From assembly GCF_033807715.1 (NCBI RefSeq), contig NC_084587.1, positions 19,443,017 through 19,507,016 of the forward strand: a stretch of 64,000 nucleotides of DNA, in the 5' to 3' direction. Source of the DNA: Cololabis saira (taxonomy: Eukaryota > Chordata > Actinopteri > Beloniformes > Belonidae). Shown piece after piece: positions 36,476-49,229 of the stretch. Within the stretch, counting starts at the first letter, position 1. The number at the start of each line of letters is the position of its first letter. Both the position numbers and the translations under genes were made by a program. Below the pieces are notes generated by a model. The model saw only the letters and a list, made by a program, of their open reading frames with translations. It had not been told where the DNA came from and did no database searches.

Positions 36476-39404
36476 AAGTGGATGAAGATGGAAATACCAG
36501 CGATAAGCCTTCCTGTGACTTCCTCAACCTGGCCTCTTCTCCATGCCTCACCACTCCATCCTCTTCCTTCTTTCACATTATTCAAGCCCTTCATTTACTG
36601 TTCTGCCTATTTATTCATGTATTCGTTTAACTGTAATATCCTTGTTACAATTATATTGAAAAGAAAAACACCAAAGCTTTGAGATAAATTATTATTGGAC
36701 AGTTTGTGTTGTTAAAATTCGTTTCTGGTAAAGACATTTACAAACTGGAATAGATAAAAATAAACTAACCTAATGTGATTCCTTTAACCGCAGGGACACA
36801 TTCAAGCATCTGGAAGACCCTGATGTGGTCGTTCATGTCAAATGCAGCTCTGATGACGCTGTTTGTGCCTCATTCAGACGGTGAAGGTGGTGATGAAGGT
36901 GATGGGAACCTAAACAGTCAAAGACAGCAATTAACAAAAGTGCTACAGACACAGACGGCAGATCAGGAAAAACCTGGCTACCAAGTACACTCTATTGTTT
37001 AATTAGTAAACTGACTGAATAATTCATTATTAATAATTTGATCAAAGAATTAGTGGCTTGATTCTCTTTAACAAAAAAAAAAGACTTGAAAAATTATAAA
37101 AGCAGCAGATGTAAAGCTGCAACTAGCCTTCATTATAAGTTGTACAACTTGAAGATTAGTAGAGTCTTTACTTCTGGGTTTTAAATGTTTAATGTAGTTC
37201 TTGTTTGATAGCTTGTTTTGTTTTTTTATTTAATTCAATGCATTTATTCTGGCCTGTCTGTTGTGGAAATGGCTGTCGGCTTGTCATAAAGTGATTCACT
37301 AAAACTGACTAGCATTTCTCTTTATATAAAGTTTTTAGTGACTCGTTTATAGGTTCATTTACAACAAATATTTGTCCGACTGGTTTTGAATCAGCAGTAT
37401 TGTACTGATATCTGTGAAATAAAAGAATAACCTTTCATAGCTTTAACAGATTTGACCAATCAACTGGAAACTAACCGCCAAATCTAGCAATTCCGATGCC
37501 AACATACATGATCTTATCGATCAAATTCAGTGTGCAGGTTTTTTTTTTCAACATTTACAAATTTTTTAATGAATACCTGAGTAGAAACAATACTTATCAT
37601 GATATCTGCAAAGTCTACTTACTGCCAAGGGACAATCCGAGCTGCAGAACAGAAATACATTAACACCTTGCACAGGTTTTAGTTTATTCCCATGGCAAAT
37701 TTCTTGCTTTCCTAATATCTAGCAGCCCTAGTTATCTTCCATTCTGATCCATTCTGTTATTCTGAATGCATCAGAGCAGGCCTAAGTGATGGATATTAAA
37801 TACCCACTTGAATTTCAAGAAATCACCTTAAAATCCCGGACTGAAAAATTTATGGAAAACTGTGCAACAGTCTCCATGCAAATCTCTGAACTTTAAACCA
37901 TGGAGCCGTTTCCCCATCTGCATTTTTCACGAGGAAAATGTGGCCCTCGTGCTCCCATATTATAATTTTTATAGTCACTGTCATAGCAAAACTATGGGTC
38001 CAAATTAAAAAAAAGAGAGAGAGAGAGAGATGATGATAAAACCCAATATACTGTAACACACAGCTCAGCTTAAGTTTCTTCCTTGTTGTGCTGATGGTGT
38101 AAATGTTAAATGATTGTGCTCTTTCAATTAGCAGCTGCCATGGATGAGAAGCCTCAGAGTTTTGACCCGCTTCCCTGATACGCTCCCCTTACAGCTCATA
38201 AACTCCTCTGGAAATGAACTAAAGGTTTAGTGAAAGCTCTTAATGTCCTCTGGGCTACGGGACCATGTCGAAGTGTGTTAGTGCTGACTAAACCATGGGA
38301 CCCTCGCAACAAGTCAATCTCACTTTCCCTCACCTGACAGTAAAGGGCAAACCTAACCACGTTTGTTTAAAAAAATAAAAAAGGGGGTGGTGGAGGGGGA
38401 CGCTTTTATTATTATATAACAGGCCACTCTTCTGAAGACAAGAGCTAAACATTTTGTGGCATCTGACACAATTCATCAGAAAATTGATATTTGATTAAAA
38501 AACAGAAATATATGCTAAAAGCTCCACAAAATGAGTCTACATTGGCCATTTTACCATCTAAGAAAAACAGTGAATGGGCTTTTACAAAGTTTTAACTAGA
38601 TTAACATCTATGATGAAAGCCTGGTGGTGTTCAAACTTACTTATCAAAAAGTTACAGTCTGTTATAGTAACTGATTTCAAGCTCACTGAACATCATACTT
38701 TAAAAAGCTATTTGACTGAGAAATCTGCCACCTCTATTCAGTACAGTTGAAATAAACACCAATAAGAGCATGCTTACCACTGTGTTGCATCACGTCTGTG
38801 TCATACTTTAATGTAAGCGCGTAAAACCATCACTTTTTTTTTGATACTGTGCATAATATTTTGAAATGAAGACAGGTGACTTGTTCCATCTTAGAAAGTC
38901 TTGGGCCCAGAAAACGACACTCTTTCCCAAGTCTGGTTTATATGCTGTTAACATGCATTTGTGCAGGTATAGCGTTGACTGACAATGGGCTTTTAAAGTA
39001 TTTCTTCATGAATCTCAGTCAGAGATTCAATAAAGAAATGCCCAGAAATCTATCAATTTCAATGTATTAACATTAATATAATTCTAAAAGTGTTGAACAC
39101 AGAGCTCACCAGTGATGAATCCCTCTCAATCTTAACTTTTGAAAAAAATGCAGTTCAATGTAAGATGTTCAGCCACAGGGGTGGTCTTCTATCCTTCTTT
39201 CTTTCTTCCTTCCGTTGTTTTTAGTGTTTGAATTATATAATATGTATTTTATAATATAATATAATATTTTGGAATATCTTATCAGCACTTGGGGTTAAAA
39301 TGGCCTCATGATATTAATGAGAACTAACAAGAAAATATCTGTTTCAGCATCTAATATGTCTATTATTTGTAATATATCTCATATAATAATATAATATAAT
39401 ATAT

Positions 39405-39407
39405 CTC

Positions 39408-39480
<73 letters not shown>
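39405..39480. repeat. (AT)n microsatellite
   Basis: An AT dinucleotide run of about 70 bases, preceded by TAATATAATATAATAT blocks. Confidence 0.97.
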
Positions 39481-39486
<6 letters not shown>

Positions 39487-39689
39487 CTTGCAAGTTATAA
39501 AAAATGTTATGTACATTTTTTTACATTTGGCAAAGACTCCCAGTTTTTTTGGAAATCTGACTTCACTAATAAGAGTAGGTCAAAAGAAATACCTTATAAG
39601 ACTATAAAGAATCCCAATTAAATTTCAGCGGCCACACTGATCAATACACGGCTTAAAATGTTGCTACCATCTTCTGTAATGTCTGGTTT

Positions 39690-40425
39690 CAATCAAGTTG
39701 CTATAGGTTTGTTTAGGAGTGTGGACAGACTAAGAGCCTTGCCTTCTGGCTCACCTCTCTCCATCTCAACACACCAGTACATTACTGCGGATGCTGTACC
39801 AGGTCACCTGTCAATCTTCTGCTCCATTTCCCCCCCCCCCCTCTCGTGAACAAGACTCCAATATACTTTAAACCCTCCATGTGAGGTAGCACCTCAGTCT
39901 CTACACACCCTCCTTTTCCAACTGAGATCCATGCCCTCAGGCTTGGAGGGGCTGAATTTTGCTCATGTCTCTTAACACTCCGCTACAAACTGCTCCAGGG
40001 GGAGCTGGAGATTGTAGCTCAGTGATGCCAACACAACCACATCATCTGCAAAAGGCAGAAAAGGAATTACAAGGGCACCAGACCGGATCCTCTCAGCTCT
40101 TTGGCTGCACTGACAAACTTTGTCCATAAAAGTTATGAATGGAATATGTGACAAAGAGCGCCGATGGAGTCCAACTCCCATCAGGAACTAACAGGATACA
40201 CTGTTGCCAACACAGACCCAAGTCTGGCTTCATTTGTAGAGAAACTGGAAGGCCTGCAATACACCATGCTCCCAAAGGACCCCCCACAGAATACCACAAA
40301 GGACACGATTGAATGCCTTCTCCAGTTCCACACAGCAATCTGGACAAGTTTTGCCCCTTTCTTCTTCTTCAGCCACTGTAAGTGGGAGTCGTCTGTACTG
40401 TAACTGGAACATTCATAAGAAAAGG
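39690..40425 (-). pseudogene. non-LTR retrotransposon reverse transcriptase relic (FADD motif)
   Basis: On the minus strand, the fragments CVELEKAFNRVLCGILWGVL, then PFITFMDKVCQ, then FLPFADDVVVLASLSYNLQL appear in the right order for a fish LINE RT. FADD corresponds to the catalytic (Y/F)xDD box. Further degenerate matches (GLKYIGVLFT) continue leftward. Stops and frameshifts separate the blocks. A C run lies at about 39831-39841. Confidence 0.85.
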
Positions 40426-41039
40426 ATCCACCACTGGCTCGGATGTCTTACATTACAGATGTTACTGAGGTGTGTCAAGCAAAATGGTGCTAAAACGTCA
40501 TCTTAGGGAGCTCAGTGTGGATCTCATCCATCTTGAAGCCCTCACAGTCACAGGGGAGTTTTTATACTTTGGTGATTTTAGCTACGGGAATGCGGGAGGC
40601 TTAGAGGCAAATCACTTGAATGGCCTAAATTATTTTTAATAATTTGGCTTCTAATTTCAGACAAAATTGGAATTTCCCCTGTATGTGATCATCTCAATAA
40701 CACTGTATTTGACATGTAGCTAAGCTGAATGCTGATTCTTTGGCATATGGTCAAACAGACGAGAACCTTAAGGTCATTTTTGATCAGGATTTGTTCTTAA
40801 ATTCACACTCAACAACGGGTTTCTAAAAAATGCCACTGTCACAGCGTGATGCAGGAAGGCTAGTTGATGTTTGATTCAAGTGTTATTTGATTAAATATGA
40901 ATTTCATGGATCAATCTACACATTCTTTTTGCTGCTGTCCAAATACAGTATTGATCCAGATGGCTGTTTACAGTAGGGTGTACATAGATCAATAACACAT
41001 GTCAGGAGGATGTTGTTAAGCACACCAAGAGGTCCTCAC

Positions 41040-41719
41040 TAGGGCTGGGGATCGATTTAAATATCAAGAATCCATTCGATTCCGATTCTTAAGATTCAGA
41101 ATCGATTATCACGCTTTGATTCGATCCAATTCGATTCGATCCGATCCGATATTGATTTGGGTTACTGTTAATAAAACTGTTTTTTCAGCTGTTGCATGAA
41201 TTATATGACTGTCTAGTTATGCAACATATTAATACTAGTATTACTAATGATGCTGTAAGGACCAATCAGCTCCCAGAATGCTGATATAACTGCTTTCAGA
41301 AACATTGTGGGGCAGAATTACCAAACAGATCCAGGGCAGCAAACAGAGGACGAAAGAAATCGCTTTTATTTTTTCCCCATTTATGAGAATTTGGTTTTTA
41401 ACATTTATGCAAATGTAACCCCAAGACAGTATATAAAGCAAAGAAATATAGACAATGTATGCAGTTATAACTGAAAACTTTAATGTTTTCATACCTTTAA
41501 ACATATTTAAAGGCAAAAACATGGCACCAGTTATTCTCGTGTCCAACAAAATATTCCTTTTTTGGGCATAAACAAAAAAATACCAAAAGTTTTAATGTAA
41601 TGATGAAATGTTTTTTTTTTTTTTTTTTAAATCGATCTTTAGACATATGAATCGATTTTGAGGAATTCATAGGAGAATCGATTTAAAATTGGAGAATCGA
41701 TCTTTTCAACACAGGCCTA
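41040..41719. mobile_element. non-autonomous hAT-type element, copy B, with perfect 8-bp TSD
   Basis: Same family and orientation as 1289-2062: TAGGGCTGGGGATCGATT at the left and TTTTCAACACAGGCCTA at the right. The flanks are GTCCTCAC (41032-41039 and 41720-41727). It is about 95 bases shorter than copy A because of internal deletions. A T run (about 41612-41628) lies where copy A has C and A runs. Confidence 0.9.
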
Positions 41720-42211
41720 GTCCTCACTGTGGCCACATGTGTGTGAGGGAACATGTATGTTGTGCAAAAGGTGTTTATTCAGCTATTTCATTATAAAACA
41801 GCAAAGAATATAGAAGGGAACTGGATGAAAAGAGACTTGTTAGTGAGAAAACTGCTTGATCTGTCATTGTCCTCATCGATAGCTGCTCTAACAGACATCG
41901 AACCGAAGGTCCCCAACCTTTTCTCCTTTAAATACCGCTGTCCTACTTGTATTTACAAAAGTATCGGGCCCTCTTTCCCAATGCCAAGCTCACATGGATG
42001 CTCTTACACACATGCACAGTGAATGATCTTCAATTTTTCTTATTTGCATGTGTTTCTCAAACAATCAGTCCCTGTTTCAACATAAAGGCTAATGGCTATA
42101 TTGAGCCTACATACATCAGGCCACAAATGAGATGTCAAGTCTCGTGTTTGAGACAATCATTTACTTGCTTCTGCTCTTATTGATACTTCAGTGCTTAATA
42201 TCGTCTCTGAC

Positions 42212-43682
42212 TAGGCCTGGGAAATAAGTTATTTACCGTTAAATTCACTGCGATGACCGACGTCAATTTTCCCATGTCGGTAAACTCTGTGTTTTGATTT
42301 ACTGTGTGCTGATGGGCTGTTTTCATTCCCCTTTAAGACAGTGTACAGCGTGTGTGTAATCACGTGGCTCCATCCATCCAGTCCGAACGAGAAAAGGAAC
42401 CTAAGAAAATGTTTGATGGTTCACACGAAGAAGCGGCTGATATAACATCAGACGAAATAACAGGGCTCTAAAGTCTCATGTATTGAGCGTGAAACTCACG
42501 CATTTCAACAAATTCACACGCTCTCACGCCACACAGTAATTCCAACAGCACATCTTACAAACGAGTCACGGTAAGCTACTGCACGCTGAGCACTCAGCTC
42601 TGAGAAGCTGTCTGTTACTACTACTACTGTCATTTAGCAGACACTTTTATCCAAAGCAACTTACATCTGAGACACACACACCATGGAGCAATTAGGGCTA
42701 TGGCCTTGCTCAAGGGCCCAAGGTGGTTCGCCTTGGTTGCTATTCCAGGGCTTGAACCTGGGTCCTCCAAACCCAAGCCCACCTCTGTAGCCACTGTAGC
42801 TGTTGAAAGAGCCATATAGGACCAAAAACGCAAAAAAATAAATATGTCTGGAGCCGCAAAAAATGAAAAGTCTTTTATAGAATGAAGGCAACACATGTGC
42901 ATGTATCTAGTTATAACTGGGGGAAGATTTTTTTTTTTTCATTATGCACTTCGAGATGTTGAGAAAAAAGTCAAAATGTCGAGATTAATGTTGAAGTACA
43001 ATCTCGAGAAAAAAATCGAAATGTTGAGAAAAAAGTCGAAATGACGAGAAAAAAGTCGAAATGTCGAGAAAAAAGTCGAAATATCGAGATTAATGTTGAA
43101 GTACAATCTTGAGAAAAAAGTTGAAATGTTGAGAAAAAAGTCGAAATGTCGAGAAAAAAGTCGAAATGTCGAGAAAAAAGTTGAAATGTTGAGAAAAAAG
43201 TTAAAATGATGAGGAAATAGTCAAAATTTCGTGAAAAAAGTCGAAATGTTGAGAAAAAAGTCGAAATGTCGAGAAAAAAGTTGAAATGTTGAGAAAAAAG
43301 TCAAAATTTCGTGAAAAAAGTAAAAATGTTGAGAAAAAAATCGACATGTCGAGATTAAAAAGGAAGAAAAAAAAAGGAAAAAAAGAAGAAGAAAAAAGGA
43401 AAAAAAGGGAAAAAAAGGTCAAACATTTTTGAAAAAGCTCCAGGGAGCCACTAGGGCGGCGCTAAAGAGCCCCATGTGGCTCTAGAGCTGCGGGTTGCCG
43501 ACCCCTGCACTAGACCTTACCAACCTAACAGACAATCAGAAAATTAAAAAAAATCTTTTGTTGCCAGGTAAGGTCTGAGTCTCGGCTTACGTTACAACAC
43601 ACAACACATGCATTTATCGTTATCAAGGTAAAACTGCCCAATTTATCGTGATATTGATTTGAGGTCATATTGCCCAGCCCTG
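42212..43682. mobile_element. hAT-type element with 8-bp TSD, stuffed with other repeats
   Basis: The left tip is TAGGCCTGGGAAATA; the right tip read inverted is CAGGGCTGGGCAATA. The octamer TCTCTGAC flanks both sides (42204-42211 and 43683-43690). The interior contains a common fish repeat (42632-42800: CATTTAGCAGACACTTTTAT, then GGGCTTGAACCTGGGTCC). It also holds a 20-bp minisatellite and the 3' end of another hAT-like element (GGCTCTAGAGCTGCGGGTTG then CCGACCCCTG, ending about 43507). The target duplication shows that these layers entered after, or with, the outer element. Confidence 0.8.
42951..43360. repeat. 20-bp minisatellite (GTCGAGAAAAAAGTCGAAAT unit)
   Basis: About 20 imperfect units of a purine-rich 20-mer, with variants GTTGAGAAAAAAG and ATTAATGTTGAAGTACAATC interspersed. 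Followed by an A/G-rich tract to about 43420. The strand asymmetry produces Phe/Ser-rich minus-strand frames that are not genes. Confidence 0.9.
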
Positions 43683-44188
43683 TCTCTGACAAGTATGTAG
43701 CGCAGAACAGGAGAAACTGCATGTTTGGCCACAATCTGTAACTTCAAGTTGGCTTCAAGAGTTCCCCATCTGTGGGAGATAAATTCATAGGTCCGACAAA
43801 CACTTCCTGTATTAACTAATCAACATGGGAATCAATTTCCGCTCAAACCACAACCATGTCCATTAAAAGTGGCATGCAAATTAGGCTTCAAAGATGCAGG
43901 TGTAGTGCCACCAGACTGTTTCAGTTAAAGAGCATATTGCAGGTTGGAGACCCCTGTGCACCGAACGCTGCGTGCGCCGCGTACCCTACGCCGTAGGCTA
44001 CGCCGTCGATTTTACGCGGAACCATAAATCTGCCTTTATTCACTACAGCACCCGCCCGTGCTCCTGAAAGAAACTCCGAAAATAACTCCTTAAAAATGGG
44101 TGAGTACTTGTAATCTGTCTATGTTTGTACTTTCTAAACAGAAAACAGGCTTATTATCTTCTCTTTTTTCTGATTAAAAGCATCCGAA

Positions 44189-44884
44189 ATAGCCGGGTAT
44201 TTTTAAAACCGAATACTTCCCCCCCTTCGTTTATCCACATTACATGTTGTTAAAAAAAAAAAAAACCTTCCACACATAACCGAAGATCTGCGTTTTCGAC
44301 CACTTTCATAAGCATTCCAAACCCGTAGATCATCTGGTCTTCCAGCCTCCGGGCCGCCTCTGCGGCGCAGCTTCCCCGGGATCCGCGCCTCCTCCTCGGG
44401 TAACGAGCTGGAGTTTCCCCGTGTCCGCCGCGGAGCTGCCGCGTTATCGACGCAGCCCTGCTGCAGCCCTGCTGCAGCCCTGCTGCAGCCCTGCTGCAGC
44501 CCTGCTGCGCGTCGCCGCGTACCCTACGGCGTAGGCTCCGCGTCGGTGTAACGGTGTCAAGAGCAGAGACCATTTATTTAATAAATAGCTTGGAGTACAG
44601 ATGGTGGATCATCTTTAGTTCTGGGTCGCACGTTAGACGTCAGACTCAGAGCAGATTTGTTGTTGTTTTGGAGCATAATGTGACGTTCGAAAAAGCAAAA
44701 CTCCGGTTGTCTCTGTTTACACCAGGTCTACACGCATCTACATAAACGGAGTTTTCAAAAATCTTCCCTTTGCCTGGAGTTTTTTTAAACATTCGTTTAT
44801 TTGCGTTTTCATGTGGATGACAGGTCCAAACGTAGGAAAATATCTTCGGTTTAGCAGATACCCGGCTACGTGTGTACGGGTCTG
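44189..44884. mobile_element. divergent PIF/Harbinger-type MITE copy
   Basis: It begins AGCCGGGTATTTTTAAAACC and ends with TACCCGGCTACGTGTGTACG. These are relatives of the terminal repeats of 32874-33597, with AACGGAGTTTTC segments between. The copy is more diverged, lacks a clear TAA duplication, and has an 11-bp minisatellite inside. Confidence 0.65.
44452..44506. repeat. 11-bp minisatellite, five GCAGCCCTGCT units
   Basis: Five perfect head-to-tail copies of GCAGCCCTGCT in a GC-rich patch. They give artefactual Gln/Gly/Cys-type frames. Confidence 0.95.
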
Positions 44885-45304
44885 GGCAGTCAGATGGGGC
44901 AGAGCTGTGGAGACGGCTCCCTGGTGCTACGTCATATGACGCGGTGTTCGAAAAAAAAAGCGTTTGTAGGAGCTTGGCTAAAATCAGCCACTTTTTCCTC
45001 TGAATAAGTGCCCTTATGTCTTGTAAAACATATTAAATCCTACATTAACTTCTCACATAGTCATTTTCACATAAGGTCAGGTATCATTTTTGAAAAAATT
45101 CTAACCTGCAATATGCTCTTTAAGTGAGAATGTGTTCAACTTTGTCCCTTCGTTTGTGTATAAAGATCTTCTTTGCACTGCATACCGTTTGATTCTGAAC
45201 CTTGCTTCAGTCTCATGGCAGAGCGGACACTTTGTGCTGTATAATTTTACTATCAGACCACCGGGACTGGCTTTGGACCAATCCACATGCTGTGGCTCAA
45301 TGGA

Positions 45305-45395
45305 TAAAGACTCGCTTTTGGAGCCAGCCCCCAGTGGTCAGTTGAAGAACTGCAATTTTTCTTACCACCGGATTGGCTTCAACCCAGAATTTGGA
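45305..45395. repeat. dispersed repeat fragment shared with 53203-53270
   Basis: The blocks CCCAGTGGTCAGTTGAAGAA and ATTGGCTTCAACCC recur at 53203-53270 as CCTAGTGGTCAGTCAAAGAA and ATTGGCTTCAACCC. Both are probably relics of one fish repeat family of unknown class. Confidence 0.55.
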
Positions 45396-45426
45396 ATGTT
45401 TAGCTCTTGAATGAAATCATCGGAGA

Positions 45427-45518
45427 CATCCTGTGGTCTTGAGTCACCCTGTGGTCTTTGAGACACCCTGTGGTCTTTGAGACACCCTGTGGTCTTGAAT
45501 CACCCTGTGGTCTTCGAC
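45427..45518. repeat. 19-bp minisatellite, about five CACCCTGTGGTCTTTGAGA units
   Basis: Tandem, slightly varying copies (CATCCTGTGGTCTTGAGT through CACCCTGTGGTCTTCGACA). No gene overlaps. Confidence 0.9.
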
Positions 45519-46792
45519 ACAGCTGCTCTCTTAGAGGGGGAAGGGCAGGGACTCCAGGTTGGGAAGCACCACTGCATATTCTACCATACACTACCCTGTC
45601 TAACGTGGATAAGATACTGTACTTTCTAAGTTTATCATATCCTCTTTAAAGAACCAAGGCAGAAGAAAAATGCACTGACGTAACGACTAAATTAAAACTT
45701 CTACAATGTAATAACGCAAAAAAGAAAAACCTGAAAACAATCAAGCCTGGATAAAGGTAGCAGGGTTGCAACAGGGTTGTAGGAGGTGAGACGGTGATCT
45801 GACAAACAGGATACACACAAAAGGTGTAATAATACATGCAAGTGAGACTAATCAGCAAACTATGACCTGGTCTGAATCTAGATAAGGATGGAAAACTAAA
45901 CATAATGCAGAAAGAAAGTGGGTTGGACAATATAAAACAGAGGATAATGCAAACCGAGGTGTTTAGAAAAATGATAAAATAAAAAGGGGAGGAAAAATAA
46001 ACAAAAAAAGAAGAAAACAAACAGCATAAAAAAAACAAGATTAAACCAATAAAAGATATCATCAGAACCCACACACTGTAAACATAAACAAGATTACAGA
46101 GGAAGCTACTGTGGAGGACATCTGCAGGAAATGGTGCAGAAAATGGCCTCGGTGACTTGTGGCCACATTTGGCCTGCCTCTGAGGTCCTCTTGCACTTAT
46201 CAATCCTGATCTTGTGTTTCTATGATATTCATGTGACAACTATAGGTGTGAGGAAACGAGAAACGAATGAAAAGCATCTGTTTCAACAGGACTGACTGGC
46301 ATTGTCTAACGCCAAATAATAGAGCTTTCACAAATATATTTTCACAAATGTCAGAAAGGTTAAGATGCATCAGGCTTGAATAAAGGACATGATCCCCTCA
46401 AGGGTTGGATGAAGATCAGGAAGATGCAGTGATAACAAAACAGCCAGGTCAGCGGTGACATTAGAACAATCTTTTTCAAATTATTATACTTGAAGAGAAT
46501 GTTGAGATTGGGTCTTAATTAATAATACACCACTATAAATTTACCTGCCTAGCATTGAAATAATGTACACATTGTGCAAAGGTACAGAAACTGATGGCTC
46601 CAGGACCTGAGTGGAAATACTTAGTGTTTTACTCTTGTCAACAACTTGCCTGCCTGTGGCCTTACAGTAAATGTTAATCTGGTTTTAATGACTAATATTG
46701 TTGCACCAGATATTGGGACCATGTGACCACTTGTGGGACAGCAGGGAGGGCAGTGGAAGGGTTGGGATCATGAGTGTAAACAGAGTTTATAT

Positions 46793-47890
46793 AAAAGTAT
46801 TCACCTCTGTTGGCATTTTATCTACTTTGCAGCAATACAACCTGGAATTTAAACAGATTAGCGGATTTAAATGGGACAGAAATGGTGATGCTAAATGAAG
46901 GAAAGTAGGCTAATTAAAAAAAAAGAAGAAAAAAGTCCATCTGTTTCCAGAGTCCAATAAAGTCCATCTGTTTGCAGGCTAAATTTTGGATAAATAAAAT
47001 CCAACTAAAAAAACAACAACTTTGGGACAAATCCCCAGAGAGGAGCATGAAATCCATTATAGAAAGAATATGCCAACATAGCAACCCTGTCAAGAATGGG
47101 TCGCCCACCAAAAGTCACTGACCGGGCAAAGAATGTATTAATCAGATATGCAACAATGAGACCAAAGACACCCAGCAGGTGAGCTCCACAGCACGGACTG
47201 AAGTACCTGTGGGATTGGTAGAAGCCACACAATCCATCAGGCTGGACTTCAGGGGTGGAGCCATTGCTCACAGCAAAATAAATGAAGTGATTAAAAATAA
47301 GACAACACAAATTAGCATTGTTAAGCTCACATCCCCACAAGTAAGTACGGTGGTGGCAGCATCATAGTATGGGGATGTTTTCATCAGCAGAGACTGGGGA
47401 AATTGGTGAGAAGTGAGGGAACGATGGATCCTGCTAACAAAATTCTTGATGAAAACTTGCTTTGGTTTACCAAAGATTTGAGACAGACGGGGATTCATCT
47501 GCTGGCCTCGCTTCAGGGTCAAGTAATTTGAATCAAACCATTAAAATGCAATAGTATGGTCCAGTCAAAACCAGGATGTCAAATCCATTTGAGAAACTGT
47601 CATCTCACTCAAAGACTGCTGTCCACCAGGACCTGGAGTAGTGTACCTTGAAGAAATATAGCTATAATGACATGCTGGTGTGCATGCTGCAAAATGTGGC
47701 TCTGCAAAGTACTGTCCTCGCTTTGTTTTTTTCTTCTTGTTGTTGTTTTTCTGTGTTTTTCATGATGAGGGTGGAAGTGGTGAATGGTTATGCGTTCACA
47801 TGGTTTCATCCCTGCCTTCTTTGCTTCACAATTTAACCAAAAAAAAGATGTTCAAAGTTGTAGGCTGCTTCATGTACAATCACTGAGAAA
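46793..47890 (+). pseudogene. degenerate Tc1-like transposon, nearly full length
   Basis: It begins GTATTCACCTCTGTTGGCAT with AATACAACCTGGAATTTAAA, the subterminal sequence of a widespread fish Tc1-like family. It then shows, in order, the HTH region (AGAATATGCCAACATAGCAA; GGTCGCCCACCAAAAGTCAC) and KYGGGSIIVWGCFHQQ (from 47345). The 3' part (TGGCTCTGCAAAGTA; CACAATTTAACC) follows. Large internal deletions and stops make it inactive. Confidence 0.82.
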
Positions 47891-48727
47891 CCATCTATTT
47901 GTGGTGACATTTGCTAAAAACTGCAGGTATACTGTCATGTAATCTTTCCTGGACCAGTGGCTGAAACTACCTGACAGGGGGGTCTGCACACAGGCATGTT
48001 TGTTGTAAACAGCTGCAGGGCACACAGAACACTGTCATGGATGAGAGAGCAGTTGAGAAGATAACAGCTCAGCTTCCTTTTAACAGCTGAATTTGATTTC
48101 TGACCATAAGCAGACATTTTGTGTCATCCCTTCCCTTTTGCAGCATGACTGCTCCAACTTATGAGAAGACCGGTTTCCACATATGGATCACCATAACGCT
48201 AATAGTCCATGGGCCAGAGCCCAGGATTTCACTTGTCAGTACCACTCAAGGTGACTAAACTTACTTATGATTTTTGAAAAGATGCATGTCTATAGATGAT
48301 ATTTTGGTATGATAACCCTTCCTGAGTGGCAGCTGTATCATAGTTATCAGCTCATGAAGTCACCCACCCCCCTTTCAGAAAATTACATTTTAGATGCTGG
48401 TGCATGTCCTGGTTTAGACTCATGTACAGGATATCCGTCAATGTTTCACAATATTGTCTTTGGTATCATTTTAAAGGGGGCCTTTTAAGCATTCATTCAA
48501 GCTAAGATACAAAAACTGGAAGACTCACAGGACCATAAGGAATCAGGGAATGTATAATATACGCACACATCTTAGCTTGAATGAATGGTATCATTTTAAA
48601 GGGGACCTTTTAAGCAAAGACAATATTGTGAAACATTGACAGATATCCTGTACATGAGTCTAAACCAGGATATGCAGCAGCATCCTAAATGTAATTTTCT
48701 GAAGGGGGTGGCTAACTATGATACAGC

Positions 48728-49229
48728 CAGTACTCGAGTTGTAAAAAAAAAATCAGGGGGGATGGTGGATTTTATCATATGGGGACAGATCATTTGTGCT
48801 GATTAAAGTAAAAAAGTAAAAAAAGAGTAAAAAAATCTTATTACACTTAAAACAAGACTCGTCACTGGAAAAAACAACAATTTTCACCTGTTTCAAGTAG
48901 ATTTTCACTTGAAATAAGTAGAATGGAACAAGCCAATGCCAATGGAACAAGATTTTTTTGCTTGTAATGAGAAGATAAATCTTGTCCCACTGGCAGATTT
49001 TTCTACTTATTTAAAGTGAAAATTTACTTGAAACAAGTGAAAATTGTCAAAAAGGTTATTTTTCTGGTGATGACTCTAAATGTTGAAATAGCAGTAAAAC
49101 CCCATTCATTGATGAAATGACATAATGAATGGAAAGGGGAGGTGGCAGTTTTACAGGGGGGATGATTTTGACCGTTTTTATTTCTTGGGGGATGCCATCC
49201 CCCCTCATCCCCCCTCAACTCGAGTACTG
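48728..49229. mobile_element. hAT-type MITE nested in the palindrome's right arm, perfect 8-bp TSD
   Basis: The tips CAGTACTCGAGTTG and CAACTCGAGTACTG are perfect inverted repeats. GATACAGC flanks both sides (48720-48727 and 49230-49237). The interrupted host sequence is restored when it is removed, which proves the order of insertion. Stretches rich in GGGGGGATG near both ends are subterminal inverted motifs. Confidence 0.9.
48859..49076. repeat. third palindromic layer inside the nested MITE
   Basis: The left arm from about 48859 (TCACTGGAAAAAACAACAAT, TTTCAAGTAGATTTTCACTT) and the right arm ending about 49076 (ACTTGAAACAAGTG, TTTTTCTGGTGA) are inverted copies. Flanking GACTC on both sides hints at a worn TSD. 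It could be an independent small MITE or the element's own core. Confidence 0.55.

Larger units (their letters stand above)
43929..45119. mobile_element. TTAA-target element (piggyBac/Kolobok-like) carrying Harbinger-type debris
   Basis: The ends AGAGCATATTGCAGGTT and AACCTGCAATATGCTCT are perfect 17-bp inverted repeats. They are flanked by TTAA on both sides (43925-43928 and 45120-45123). The interior contains pieces of the two MITE families found at 3.8 and 33 kb (about 43970-44035, 44189-44884 and 44505-44555). No transposase was found. Confidence 0.8.

Noticed and set aside
42951..43360. CRISPR-like repeat array
   Set aside because: Head-to-tail minisatellite without unique spacers, in vertebrate DNA inside a transposon.
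43201..43422. Phe/Ser-rich minus-strand ORF
   Set aside because: Reading frame through the 20-mer minisatellite and A/G-rich tract.
45646..46239. 197-codon minus-strand ORF, the longest in the window
   Set aside because: Phe/Ser/Leu-rich product of A-rich plus-strand DNA; no domain, no splice or promoter context.
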